A DNA stretch of 15,973 bases from JBDTMT01 sp033764095. GTDB taxonomy: Bacteria; Desulfobacterota; Binatia; HRBIN30; CADEER01. Under the pieces are notes generated by a model. That model had not been told where the DNA came from. It ran no database searches and saw only the letters and a program-made list of their open reading frames with translations. The DNA lies in assembly GCA_033764095.1 (NCBI GenBank), contig JANRJF010000299.1, forward strand, positions 1-15,973, read 5' to 3'. Below are positions 1 through 7,355 of the stretch, piece after piece; position 1 is the first letter of the stretch, and each line of letters starts with the position of its first letter. The position numbers and the translations under genes were made by a program.

Positions 1-1
1 C

Positions 2-304
2 GACGCCGTCGCGCCGCCCACCGCCGCGCACGGCGACCCGCTGGCCGGCCTCGACGCCGCTGCCCGCGATGCCGCCAGCGCGCGCGGCGCGGCGCTGTGG
101 AACGCCAGCGGCTGCGCCGCCTGTCACGTCGCCGGGCAGGCGGCCGGCGCGGCCTACAAACCGCTCGAGGCGCTCGCGGCGCGCTACACGATCGACGCGC
201 TGGTCACCTTCCTGCGCGCCCCGCAGCCGCCGATGCCGATCTACCCGTTCAGCGACGAGCAGCGCCGCGACCTGGCGATATACCTGCTCGCCACCCACCC
301 GTGA
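2..304 (+). CDS. C-type cytochrome, C-terminal part (5' end outside window)
   Basis: The frame is open from the window edge to TGA at 302-304, so only the last 100 residues are seen. A single haem-binding CAACH motif (CxxCH) lies near residue 40 of the visible part, and a Met in a PPMP context about 40 residues later is the likely distal haem ligand. This is the layout of a small class I cytochrome c domain acting in the periplasm. The preceding Ala/Pro-rich stretch looks like a linker, so the full protein may carry another domain upstream. The next gene, 30 bases downstream on the same strand, is a PQQ sugar dehydrogenase, and cytochromes c are common electron acceptors for such enzymes. That partnership is inferred from position. 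The stop is the gene's own and sits just before a heptamer palindrome. Confidence 0.85.
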   Translation, partial: DAVAPPTAAHGDPLAGLDAAARDAASARGAALWNASGCAACHVAGQAAGAAYKPLEALAARYTIDALVTFLRAPQPPMPIYPFSDEQRRDLAIYLLATHP

Positions 305-309
305 GATCT

Positions 310-387
310 AGCGATGAGCGACGAGCGATGAGCGATGAGTGAGAAGGACGACAACCACTCATCGCTCATCGCTCGTCGCTCATCGCT
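310..387. repeat. Perfect 32-bp palindrome of GCGATGA heptamers
   Basis: The left arm at 310-341 and right arm at 356-387 are, by eye, exact reverse complements over 32 bases, with a 14-base loop at 342-355. Each arm is four to five copies of a 7-bp unit (GCGATGA, with variants GCGACGA and GTGA). Degenerate units of the right-arm type continue to about 418. The palindrome spans the gap between the cytochrome and the dehydrogenase and runs into the dehydrogenase coding region. The ATG at 335 used by that gene is the last ATG of the left arm. The structure could form a strong hairpin in RNA or single-stranded DNA. There is no U-tract, so it is not a classical intrinsic terminator. Confidence 0.9.
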
Positions 388-1612
388 GCTTTCGCTCGCG
401 CGTCGCTCGTCGCTCTTCCGCATCGCGGTCGGCGTCGCGCTCGGCTGCATACCGCTGGCCGGCTACATCGCGGCAGTGCGGCTCGGCTATCTCAACCCGC
501 CGTTCGGCGCCGCAGTGAGCTTCGCGGGGTACAGCGGCAACGCGATTCCCGAGCCGCTGTTGGCGCAGCGCATCCACCTGCCGGACGGATTCCGCATCAA
601 TACCTACGCCGGCGGCATTCCCAACGCGCGCCTGCTGCGCTTCACGCCGGCCGGCGATCTGCTGGTCAGCGCGCCGGGACAGAGCAAGGTGCTGCTGGTC
701 GAGCGCGATCGCAACGGCGATGGGGTCGCCGACGGCAAGCGCGTGCTGCTCGACGGCCTCACGCTGCCGCACGGCCTGGCGCTGCACGGCGAGTGGCTCT
801 ACATCGCCGATGCCACCGGCGTGCTGCGCGTCGGCTTCGACAGCGCCAGCGGCAGCGTGCGCGGCGCCCCCGAGCGCATCGTCGGCCGCGTGCCCGACGG
901 CGGCAGTCACTGGACCCGCACCGTCGCGGTCGGCCCAGACGAGAAGCTGTACCTGTCGGTCGGTTCGAGCTGCAACGTCTGCCAGGAAGCCGATCCGCGC
1001 CGCGCCGCCATCCTGCGCTACGATCTCGACGGCCGGCACGAGACGATCTACGCCACCGGGCTGCGCAACAGCGTCGGCCTCGCCTGGCAACCCGGCAGCG
1101 GCGCGCTCTACGCCACCGACAACGGACGCGACTGGTTGGGTGACGACTTCCCGCCCTGCGAGCTCAACCGCATCGTCGAAGGCGGCTTCTACGGCTGGCC
1201 GTTCGCCAACGGCGACCGCGTACCGGATCCGGATTTCGGCGCCGGCCACGACGCCGAGATCGCCGCCTCGATCCCGCCGGCGCACGGCTTCGGCGCCCAC
1301 ACCGCGCCGCTCGGCATCAGCTTCTACGATCCACCCGCCGGCGCCCGGTCCGCCTTCCCGTCGCGTTACCGCGGCGCCGCGTTCGTCGCGCAGCACGGCT
1401 CGTGGAACCGCACCGAGAAGGCCGGTTATCGCGTCGTAGCGCTGCAGTTCGCCGCCGACGGCGGCATCCGCGAGGAAGTCTTCGCCAACGGCTTCCTGCG
1501 CGACGGCAGCGTCTCCGGCCGCCCGGTCGACGTCGCCGTCGGCCCCGACGGCGCACTGTACGTATCGGACGACTTCACCGGCTCGATCTACCGCATCACG
1601 TACGAGCGATGA
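335..1612 (+). CDS. Membrane-anchored PQQ-dependent sugar (sorbosone-type) dehydrogenase
   Basis: A 425-residue six-bladed propeller enzyme of the glucose/sorbosone dehydrogenase family, expected to oxidise a sugar or aldehyde in the periplasm using PQQ. Visible motifs: GGSHWTR at 189-195, whose His192 matches the conserved active-site His of the family; GSSCNVC at 210-216, a Cys pair typical of the sorbosone branch; GLRNSVGLAW and TDNGRDW further on; and QHGSWNRT in the last third. Residues 29-48 form one hydrophobic segment, either an uncleaved anchor or a signal. Residues 8-27 are encoded by the heptamer palindrome (reading SSLIARRSS). No later ATG, GTG or TTG precedes the membrane segment, so 335 is the only plausible start, although it lacks a clear ribosome-binding site. 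The TGA stop at 1610-1612 lies inside the next palindrome. Substrate unknown. Confidence 0.85.
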   Translation: MSEKDDNHSSLIARRSSLLSLARRSSLFRIAVGVALGCIPLAGYIAAVRLGYLNPPFGAAVSFAGYSGNAIPEPLLAQRIHLPDGFRINTYAGGIPNARLLRFTPAGDLLVSAPGQSKVLLVERDRNGDGVADGKRVLLDGLTLPHGLALHGEWLYIADATGVLRVGFDSASGSVRGAPERIVGRVPDGGSHWTRTVAVGPDEKLYLSVGSSCNVCQEADPRRAAILRYDLDGRHETIYATGLRNSVGLAWQPGSGALYATDNGRDWLGDDFPPCELNRIVEGGFYGWPFANGDRVPDPDFGAGHDAEIAASIPPAHGFGAHTAPLGISFYDPPAGARSAFPSRYRGAAFVAQHGSWNRTEKAGYRVVALQFAADGGIREEVFANGFLRDGSVSGRPVDVAVGPDGALYVSDDFTGSIYRITYER

Positions 1613-1687
1613 GCGATGAGTGACGAGCGATGAGTGACGTATGCCGAGCGGCCTTCGCTCATCGCTCGGCACTCATCGCTCATCGCT
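1605..1687. repeat. 30-bp palindrome of GCGATGA heptamers at a convergent gene junction
   Basis: Arms 1605-1634 and 1658-1687 are reverse complements at 29 of 30 positions by eye, with a 23-base loop. The units are the same heptamers as at 310-387 but in a different variant order (the GTGA-CGA variant sits in the middle here). The palindrome lies between the convergent dehydrogenase (+) and TonB receptor (-). It overlaps the last three codons of the dehydrogenase and supplies its TGA. It could act as a bidirectional transcript end or an RNA-stabilising hairpin. No U-tract is seen on either strand. Confidence 0.9.
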
Positions 1688-1716
1688 CTACCAAGTCGCC
1701 ACCACCGAGCGTCGAA

Positions 1717-1751
1717 GCTGACAGCTGAGGGCCGACGGCTGACAGCTGCCC
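1717..1751. repeat. GCTGACA heptamer array (single arm)
   Basis: Five consecutive 7-bp units in perfect register: GCTGACA, GCTGAGG, GCCGACG, GCTGACA, GCTGCCC. It differs in sequence from the GCGATGA family but has the same 7-bp period. It ends one base before the TAA stop of the TonB receptor (1753-1755, minus strand). No inverted partner arm is visible. Confidence 0.75.
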
Positions 1752-1752
1752 C

Positions 1753-3960
1753 TTACAACGTCGCCACCACTGACAGGCCGCCGTAGACGTTGAAGGTCGG
1801 GGCGGGCTCGTAATAGCGGTCGCCGAGCGCGTTGAGCCTCACCGTGCCGACGTAGTTCTGGTCGAGCAGGTTGTTGAGGCCGACGAACGGCTGGATCATC
1901 CAGTGCTCGTTGAACGCGTACTGGTAGCCGGCGCGCAGGTTGACCAGCTGGTAGCTGTTGGTGGCGGCGGTGTTGGCGTCGTTGACGAAGTAGCCGTCGA
2001 CCAGGAACGCCTCCAGCGCCGCGAAGATGCCGGTGTCGTGCTGGTACATCAGCTCCTGGTAGATCCAGTAGTCCGGGATGCCGGGCTCCTGGTTGCCGGC
2101 GAAGTTCTGCGCGCCGACCTGGTAGTCCTGGTAGCGGGTGTGCAGCATCGTCACCGCCGCGCTCCAGCGCAGGCCGAGCGGCAGGAACGCCTGCCAGTCG
2201 AGCTCCAGGCCGACGCGCCGGGTGCGGCCGGCGTTGCGGTACGCGGTACGGCCGGATGGGCTCTCGAACGGCACCAGCAGCTGGTCGACCTCGATGTCGT
2301 ACACCGCTCCGTTGGCGACCAGGAAGTCACCCAGGCGGATGCGGCCGCCGAGCTCGTAGGTGATCGAGTCCTGCGGATCGAGCGCTGAGTTGAAGCCCGG
2401 TCCGTCCGGATTGGCGAGCTCGGTGGTGGTCGGCGTCTGGAAGGCGGTGCCGACGGTCGCATACAGCGCCAGCGCGCGCAGGCGTTCGGGGCGCCCGTTC
2501 ACCCACGACCAGCGCACGCCGCCGGTGGGGCTGACGTGCTCGAAGGTGCGCGCGCCCGACTCGTCGCTGTCGGGCGGATAGTCGACGTCGACGTCGAAGC
2601 GCACCGCGTCGTAGCGCACGCCGCCGCTGAGCTCCCACTCGTCGCCGAGCTCGATGGCCTCGCGGACGTACGGGCCGACGCTGCCGACCTGCTCGCGCTG
2701 GTGCAGTCCGAGCGGCCCCTGACTGCCGTCGGCATTCGGAAAACGGCGGCGGTCGTCGTCCTGGTACTGCAGGTCGATGCCGGTAGTCATCGCCTGCGCG
2801 ATGCCGAGCACCGGCGTCGCCAGCGTCCAGCGCAGACCGCCGCCGGGCGCGACGCGGTTGAAGGTCACCACGCCGTCGCCGGCGACAGGCGGAATGGCGA
2901 GCAGGTTGCTGAAGTCGCGCGTCAGCACGTAAGCGTACGCGCTCACGTCGCCCCAGCCGGCGCGGTGGTTGGCGGTGGTGCCGAAGCGCGCCTGTGAGAC
3001 CGTCTCGCCGGCGTCGAGCTGGACATTCAGCGGCCGCGCCATGCGCGGCGCGGCGCACGCCTGCTGCAACGTCAGCGCACCGGGATCGTCGGCCTGCGGC
3101 GACTCGACGCCGTTCACCAGGACGGTGACGTCGGTATCGTCGCCGACGTCGTAGCGCAGCTTGCCGAGCCAGGTGCCGGACTGCGTGGCACTGTGCTCGC
3201 GGTAGCCGTCGAGCTGCAGATAGGAGCCCTGCAGGAAGGCCTGCCACGCACCGCTGCGGCCGCCGCCCTTGACCGCGTACTTGCCGAAACCGAACGACCC
3301 GCCGCTGAGCGTCACGTCGGCCGTCGGCCGCGCCGGCGCGTCCTCGGTGAACAGTTGGATGACGCCCCCCGAGGCGTTGCCGTACAACGCGCCGGCCGGG
3401 CCGCGCAGGACCTCGATGCGATCGATCGAATCGAGGTCGATGTCGTCGAGGATGGTCTGCCCGTCCGGCTGCGTCTCCGGCAGCCCGTCGAGCAGCACGC
3501 GGATCTCGCGGATGCCGAACGCCGAGCGGGTGCCGAAGCCGCGGATCTGGATGCGCACGTCCTGCGCGAAGTTCTCGCTGCTCTGCACGAACACGCCGGG
3601 CACGCGGTCGAGCGATTCCTCCAGGCCGACCGAGCGCTGCGCGCCCTGCACGTCGAGCCCCTCGATGACGCTCACCGACCCGGTGACGTCGCCCAGCGCA
3701 CGCGGCTCGCGCGTCGCGGTGACGACGATCGGGTCGAACTGCAGGCGCTCCTCGGGCGCCGGCTCCTGCGCCGCGGCGAGGGTCAGGAAGAAGAAGACTC
3801 CACCACAGAGGCACAGAGGCAGGGAGAAGGGCAGCTTGTGATGTCGACGCCCGCCCTCTAGCTGATTGCAGCGTGGGGAGAGGATTCCTTGCAGCAGTCT
3901 CCGTGCTTTCTCCGTGCCTCTGTGTCTCGGTGGTGAACTCTTCGCATGCCGGCTGAGCAC
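1753..3960 (-). CDS. pqqU: TonB-dependent outer-membrane receptor, PqqU/YncD-like (probable PQQ importer)
   Basis: The mature part has a TonB-box-like FDPIVVTATR just after the signal region, then a plug domain with IRGFGTRSAFGIR, DGLPETQPDGQ and EVLRGPAGALYGNASGGV, then a ~550-residue barrel. From memory, the plug block, the GRTAYRNAGRTRR stretch and the NYVGTV...RYYEPAP C-terminal region match E. coli YncD, now PqqU, the TonB-dependent PQQ receptor. Two PQQ dehydrogenases nearby support that role. The start is uncertain. The signal-like stretch KLPFSLPLCLCGGVFFFLTLAAA (about 3771-3837) is partly encoded by the octamer repeat, and no in-frame ATG, GTG or TTG lies between it and the GTG at 3960. 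The coordinates use that GTG, which overlaps the divergent MFS gene by 15 bases and gives 735 residues with an unlikely 41-residue leader. A CTG start at 3834 is the alternative. The protein ends in Leu rather than the usual aromatic residue. Confidence 0.85.
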   Translation of the reverse strand: MLSRHAKSSPPRHRGTEKARRLLQGILSPRCNQLEGGRRHHKLPFSLPLCLCGGVFFFLTLAAAQEPAPEERLQFDPIVVTATREPRALGDVTGSVSVIEGLDVQGAQRSVGLEESLDRVPGVFVQSSENFAQDVRIQIRGFGTRSAFGIREIRVLLDGLPETQPDGQTILDDIDLDSIDRIEVLRGPAGALYGNASGGVIQLFTEDAPARPTADVTLSGGSFGFGKYAVKGGGRSGAWQAFLQGSYLQLDGYREHSATQSGTWLGKLRYDVGDDTDVTVLVNGVESPQADDPGALTLQQACAAPRMARPLNVQLDAGETVSQARFGTTANHRAGWGDVSAYAYVLTRDFSNLLAIPPVAGDGVVTFNRVAPGGGLRWTLATPVLGIAQAMTTGIDLQYQDDDRRRFPNADGSQGPLGLHQREQVGSVGPYVREAIELGDEWELSGGVRYDAVRFDVDVDYPPDSDESGARTFEHVSPTGGVRWSWVNGRPERLRALALYATVGTAFQTPTTTELANPDGPGFNSALDPQDSITYELGGRIRLGDFLVANGAVYDIEVDQLLVPFESPSGRTAYRNAGRTRRVGLELDWQAFLPLGLRWSAAVTMLHTRYQDYQVGAQNFAGNQEPGIPDYWIYQELMYQHDTGIFAALEAFLVDGYFVNDANTAATNSYQLVNLRAGYQYAFNEHWMIQPFVGLNNLLDQNYVGTVRLNALGDRYYEPAPTFNVYGGLSVVATL
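3797..3940. repeat. Octamer palindrome (CACAGAGG type) in a divergent promoter gap
   Basis: The left arm at about 3797-3830 consists of 8-bp units (CCACAGAG, GCACAGAG, GCAGGGAG). The right arm at about 3896-3940 reads on the reverse strand as TTCACCACCGAGACACAGAG and continues with GCACGGAG units. The arms are similar but not exact complements, with a ~65-base spacer. The whole gap between the divergent receptor and MFS genes is essentially this element. The left arm encodes part of the receptor's signal peptide. The right arm ends 5 bases before the MFS ATG and supplies a GGTGG-like weak ribosome-binding sequence and an in-frame TGA. Confidence 0.8.
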
Positions 3961-5148
3961 GCGCGCGCGCTGCGCATCCTGTTCGTCTGCCTGGTGTGCA
4001 TCGGCATCGGGCAGTCGATGCTGTTCAGCATCCTGCCGCCGGCGGCGCGGCAGATCGGCATCACGCCGTTCCAGGTGTCGACCATCTTCGCCACCTCGGC
4101 GACGCTGTGGGTGTTCATCAGCCCGTGGTGGGGGCGGCGCAGCGACCTGCGCGGCCGCCGGCCGATCATCCTCACCGGCCTGCTCGGCTACGCGCTGTCG
4201 ATGTTCTCGCTCGCGGTGGTGATCGAGATCGGCCTGATGAAGCTGCTGCCGGCGCTGTTCATCTACCCGATGCTGATCGTCGCGCGCTCGCTGTTCGCCG
4301 TCTTCGGCTCCGGCACCGGGCCGGCGGCGCAGGCCTACGTCGCCGACCGCACCTCGCACCACGAGCGCACCGCCGGCGTCGCGCTGGTCAGCGCCGCGAT
4401 GGGCGTCGGCGAGACCATCGGCCCCGGCGTCGGCGCGGCGCTCTCGGCGGTCGACCTGCTGGCGCCGCTCTACCTCTCCGCCGCGCTGGCGGTGCTGAGC
4501 TCGTTCATGATCCGCCGCTATCTGCCCGAGGACGGTCCGCCGATCGCCGACCACACCCAGCGGCCGCCGCGCCTGCGCGCGCTCGACCCGCGCGTCACGC
4601 CGTTCGTGCTGGTCTCGGCGGCGCTGCAGGCGACGCGCGCCACCACCGTCATCACCCTCGCCTTCTTCCTGCAGGACACCCTGCACCTGACGCCGGAGCG
4701 CACCGTGCAGGTCTCCGGCATCAGCTTCGTCGTGCTGGCGCTCTCCGGCCTGTTCGCACAGCTGGTGCTGGTGCAGCGCTTCCGGCCGACCGCGCGCTTC
4801 ATGCTGCGGCTCGGCCTGCCGCTGTCGGTGGCGGCGTATGCGCTGTTCGCGGTCGGTCACGGCCTGCCCGTCTACCTCGCCGCGCTGGTGCTGCTCGGCG
4901 TCGGCCTCGGCCTCATCCGCCCCGGCAGCGCCGCCGGCGCCTCGCTGTCGGTCGGCATGCACGAGCAGGGCTCGGTCGCCGGCCTGGTCAACGGCGTCGC
5001 GGTGGTCGGGAACGTCATCGGCCCGATGATCGGAACCACGCTCTACGCCATGAGTCCAACCGGCCCGTTCCTGCTCAACACCGCGGTGATGGCCGCCGCC
5101 TGGATCCTGCTGTTTGCCAATCGACGTCTGCGCACGCTGCGCTCATGA
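3946..5148 (+). CDS. Major facilitator superfamily (DHA1-type) transporter
   Basis: 400 residues with about twelve hydrophobic segments, the normal size for a 12-helix inner-membrane MFS carrier. The loop between helices 2 and 3 has the family signature at residues 63-76 (GRRSDLRGRRPIIL, the motif A pattern GxxxDxxGRR). A GVGETIGPGVGAAL segment near 145-160 resembles the helix-5 motif C of drug/H+ antiporters, so proton-coupled efflux is more likely than uptake. Substrate unknown. An in-frame TGA at 3934-3936, inside the repeat arm, makes ATG 3946 the first possible start. It is divergent from the PqqU-like receptor and convergent with the soluble PQQ dehydrogenase. Export of an oxidation product or a resistance role would both fit, but neither is shown. 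Confidence 0.85.
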   Translation: MPAEHARALRILFVCLVCIGIGQSMLFSILPPAARQIGITPFQVSTIFATSATLWVFISPWWGRRSDLRGRRPIILTGLLGYALSMFSLAVVIEIGLMKLLPALFIYPMLIVARSLFAVFGSGTGPAAQAYVADRTSHHERTAGVALVSAAMGVGETIGPGVGAALSAVDLLAPLYLSAALAVLSSFMIRRYLPEDGPPIADHTQRPPRLRALDPRVTPFVLVSAALQATRATTVITLAFFLQDTLHLTPERTVQVSGISFVVLALSGLFAQLVLVQRFRPTARFMLRLGLPLSVAAYALFAVGHGLPVYLAALVLLGVGLGLIRPGSAAGASLSVGMHEQGSVAGLVNGVAVVGNVIGPMIGTTLYAMSPTGPFLLNTAVMAAAWILLFANRRLRTLRS

Positions 5149-5363
5149 GGAAGCGATGAGCGAGCTCGGAAGCGATGAGCGAGCTCGGAAGCGATGAGCG
5201 ATGAGCGAGCTCGGAAGCGATGAGCGATGAGCGATGAGTGGTGGTCGAAGCCAATTTTTGAATTGATCCTGTTACCTCCACTCATCGCTCGGCACTCATC
5301 GCCCGTCGCTTCCGAACCACTCCTCGCTCGTCGCTTCCGAGTTGCTCATCGCTCATCGCTTCC
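5149..5363. repeat. GGAA-phased GCGATGA heptamer array with inverted second arm
   Basis: The left arm, 5149-5241, is four blocks, each starting GGAA: two 19-bp blocks (5149-5167, 5168-5186), a 26-bp block (5187-5212) and a terminal 29-bp block (5213-5241). They hold 1, 1, 2 and 3 full GCGATGA heptamers, and the first three end in GCGAGCTC. The right arm, about 5276-5363, is inverted and also has GGAA phasing, with more degenerate units. The core at 5242-5275 is AT-rich and contains CAATTTTTGAATTG, a 5-bp stem with a 4-base loop. The element separates the convergent MFS (+) and PQQ dehydrogenase (-) genes. It encodes the last four residues (SDER) and TGA of the dehydrogenase. Confidence 0.9.
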
Positions 5364-7355
5364 CTCCGGCAGCGTGTAGGCGATGACATAGTCGCCCTGC
5401 TTGGAGCCGATGCCGATGTGGCCGCCGGGGGCGATGACCAGGAACTGCCTGCCGTCGGGGCGCAGCTTGTAGGTGATCGGGCCGGCGTGCAGGCCGGCCG
5501 GCAGCTCGAAGCTGGCGAGCACCGCGCCGCTGCCGGTGTCGTGGGCGCGCAGGTGCAGGTCGCGGGTGCCGGCGTGGAAGACCAGGCCGCCGGCGGTGAC
5601 CAGCGGCGGGCCGTAGCCGGAGAGTCCCGCGACGCCGCCCGGCCCGCTGCCGGCCGGCACGCGCCAGGCGACCGCGCCGGCGTCGAGGTCGATCGCCACC
5701 AGCTCACCCCACGGCGGCCGGTTGCACGGCACGCCGTCGACCGCGAACAGGCGGCGCCCGCGCAGCGGATCGGTCCAGTAGCGCAGCCCGGTGCCGCGAC
5801 CGGTGAGCGCCCACCACAGGCCGGGGAAGAAGTGCAACGGCGTGATGGTGTCGGGCGCCTCGACGTTGGCCGCCGGCATCGGGCTGAGCCGCAGCACGTG
5901 CGCGATGTTGTTGAGCGGCACGAAGATGCGGCGCGCGGCGGGATCGAGCCCGACGCCCGACCAGTTCACGCCGCCGCCGGTCGAGGGAAAGAGCAGCGTG
6001 CCCTGCAGGCTCGGCGGCGTGAACACGCCCTCGTTGCGCAGGCCGCGCAGGAGCTCGCGGCATGCCTCCAGTCGCTGCGGGTCGGCGTCCCAGAGATCGT
6101 CCTCGCGCAGGCGCGCCGGCAGCAGTGGCGGCGGCAGCACCGGCATCGGCTGCGTCGGCCAGGCGTGCTCGCCGGGCAGGTCGGAGGGCGGCACCGGGCG
6201 CTCTTCGACCGGAAACACCGGCGCGCCGGTGTCGCGGTCGAGCACGAAGACGAAGCCGGCCTTGGTTGCCTGCACGACGACGTCGCGTCCCGCGCGCGTC
6301 GCCAGCAGCGGCGGCGCGGCGAGATCGTAGTCCCACAGGTCGTGGTGGATGGTCTGGAAGTGCCAGACGTGCTCGCCGCTGGCGGCGCGCAGCGCGACGA
6401 CCGAGTCGGAGAACAGGTTGGCGCCCGGCCGGTCGACGCCGTCGAAGTCGGGGCTCGGCGTGCTCACCGGCAGGAAGACCAGCCCGCGCGCCGGGTCGGC
6501 GGTGATCGTCGACCAGACGTTCGCCGCGCCGGCGTTGCGCCAGCTGTCGTGCTCCCAGGTGTCGTTGCCGAGCGCGCCGGGGCGCGGGATGGTGTGGAAG
6601 ATCCAGCGCCGCGCGCCGCTGCGTGCGTCGAAGCCGCGCACGTCGCCGGGCGGCGCGACGCGGCGCAGCGTATCGGCGATCGACGAGCCGACGACCACCA
6701 CGTCGCCGACCACGGTCGGCGGCGAGGTGAGGTTGTACTCCCAGGCGTCGACCATCGGCGTCAGGCCGGCGAGCAGGTCGACGGCGCCGCCGCTGCCGAA
6801 GTCGGCGCACGGCCTGCCGGTCGCCGCATCGATCGCGATCAGCCGCGCGTCGAGCGTACCGAGGAAGACGCGCGCCGCGCACGGACCGCTGGCATTGGCG
6901 TCGCGCCAGTAGGCGACGCCGCGGTTGATGATCGAGTTGGCGAAGCGGCGGTCGATGTCGATGTGCGGATCGTAGGTCCACAGCTCGCGCCCGCTCTCCG
7001 GCTCGAGCGCGATGACGCGATTGTACGGCGTGGTGAAGATCAGCCGCCCGTCGACCACGATCGGCGTCGACTCGAACGAGGTGGCCTTGTTGACGTACTC
7101 CGGCGTCCAGCCGCCGTCGAAGACGTCGCCGTGCCGATAGGTCCACGCCACCCGCAACGATGCGACGTTGCCGCGGTTGATGTCGGCGAGCGGCGAATAG
7201 CGCCCACCACCCGCCGCCCCCTCGGTGTACGGCCAGTCGGCGCTCGGCTGGGCACGGGCACTCGCGGCGCAGACCAGGAGCGCCATGATCAGGCCGGCGG
7301 CCGCGCGCAGCGGAGGGCGGCGGTCGCAGCCACGCGGCGTGGCGATTGGCCTCAT
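5346..7355 (-). CDS. Soluble periplasmic PQQ-dependent dehydrogenase (glucose/quinate dehydrogenase family, no membrane anchor)
   Basis: 669 residues. Residues 1-35 form a signal peptide (Arg-rich start, hydrophobic 16-33, AxA end). The rest is an eight-bladed quinoprotein propeller with repeated W-motif strands (ALEPESGRELWTYD, RGFDARSGARRWIFH, ALRAASGEHVWHFQ). Family hallmarks are NKATSFESTPIVVDG, HHDLWDYDLAAPP, QATKAGFVFVLDRDTG, VNWSGVGLDP and CNRPPWGELVAIDL. These match the catalytic domain of membrane glucose dehydrogenase (Gcd) and quinate dehydrogenase, but the five N-terminal membrane helices are absent. The likely reaction is PQQ-dependent oxidation of a sugar or polyol in the periplasm; substrate unknown. 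The start is ATG 7353-7355, overlapping the tetR stop by ATGA, with AAAGG upstream. A longer frame to 7586 would lie within tetR and lack a proper signal peptide. The last residues SDER come from the heptamer repeat. Confidence 0.88.
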   Translation of the reverse strand: MRPIATPRGCDRRPPLRAAAGLIMALLVCAASARAQPSADWPYTEGAAGGGRYSPLADINRGNVASLRVAWTYRHGDVFDGGWTPEYVNKATSFESTPIVVDGRLIFTTPYNRVIALEPESGRELWTYDPHIDIDRRFANSIINRGVAYWRDANASGPCAARVFLGTLDARLIAIDAATGRPCADFGSGGAVDLLAGLTPMVDAWEYNLTSPPTVVGDVVVVGSSIADTLRRVAPPGDVRGFDARSGARRWIFHTIPRPGALGNDTWEHDSWRNAGAANVWSTITADPARGLVFLPVSTPSPDFDGVDRPGANLFSDSVVALRAASGEHVWHFQTIHHDLWDYDLAAPPLLATRAGRDVVVQATKAGFVFVLDRDTGAPVFPVEERPVPPSDLPGEHAWPTQPMPVLPPPLLPARLREDDLWDADPQRLEACRELLRGLRNEGVFTPPSLQGTLLFPSTGGGVNWSGVGLDPAARRIFVPLNNIAHVLRLSPMPAANVEAPDTITPLHFFPGLWWALTGRGTGLRYWTDPLRGRRLFAVDGVPCNRPPWGELVAIDLDAGAVAWRVPAGSGPGGVAGLSGYGPPLVTAGGLVFHAGTRDLHLRAHDTGSGAVLASFELPAGLHAGPITYKLRPDGRQFLVIAPGGHIGIGSKQGDYVIAYTLPEGSDER

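Noticed and set aside
3961..4962. Open minus-strand frame extending the TonB receptor by 334 residues through the MFS gene
   Set aside because: It is antisense to a clear MFS transporter and its translation is Arg/Ala/Gln-rich low-complexity sequence typical of a shadow frame in GC-rich DNA.
5242..5275. Intrinsic terminator at the AT-rich core
   Set aside because: The stem CAATT/AATTG is only 5 weak base pairs and no T-run follows it on either strand.
5043..5285. Minus-strand ORFs rich in SSLIAHR/SELAHR repeats
   Set aside because: They are translations of the open strand of the heptamer array, not proteins.
5149..5363. CRISPR array
   Set aside because: The repeats are 7-bp units in 19-29 bp blocks with no unique spacers, and no cas gene is near.
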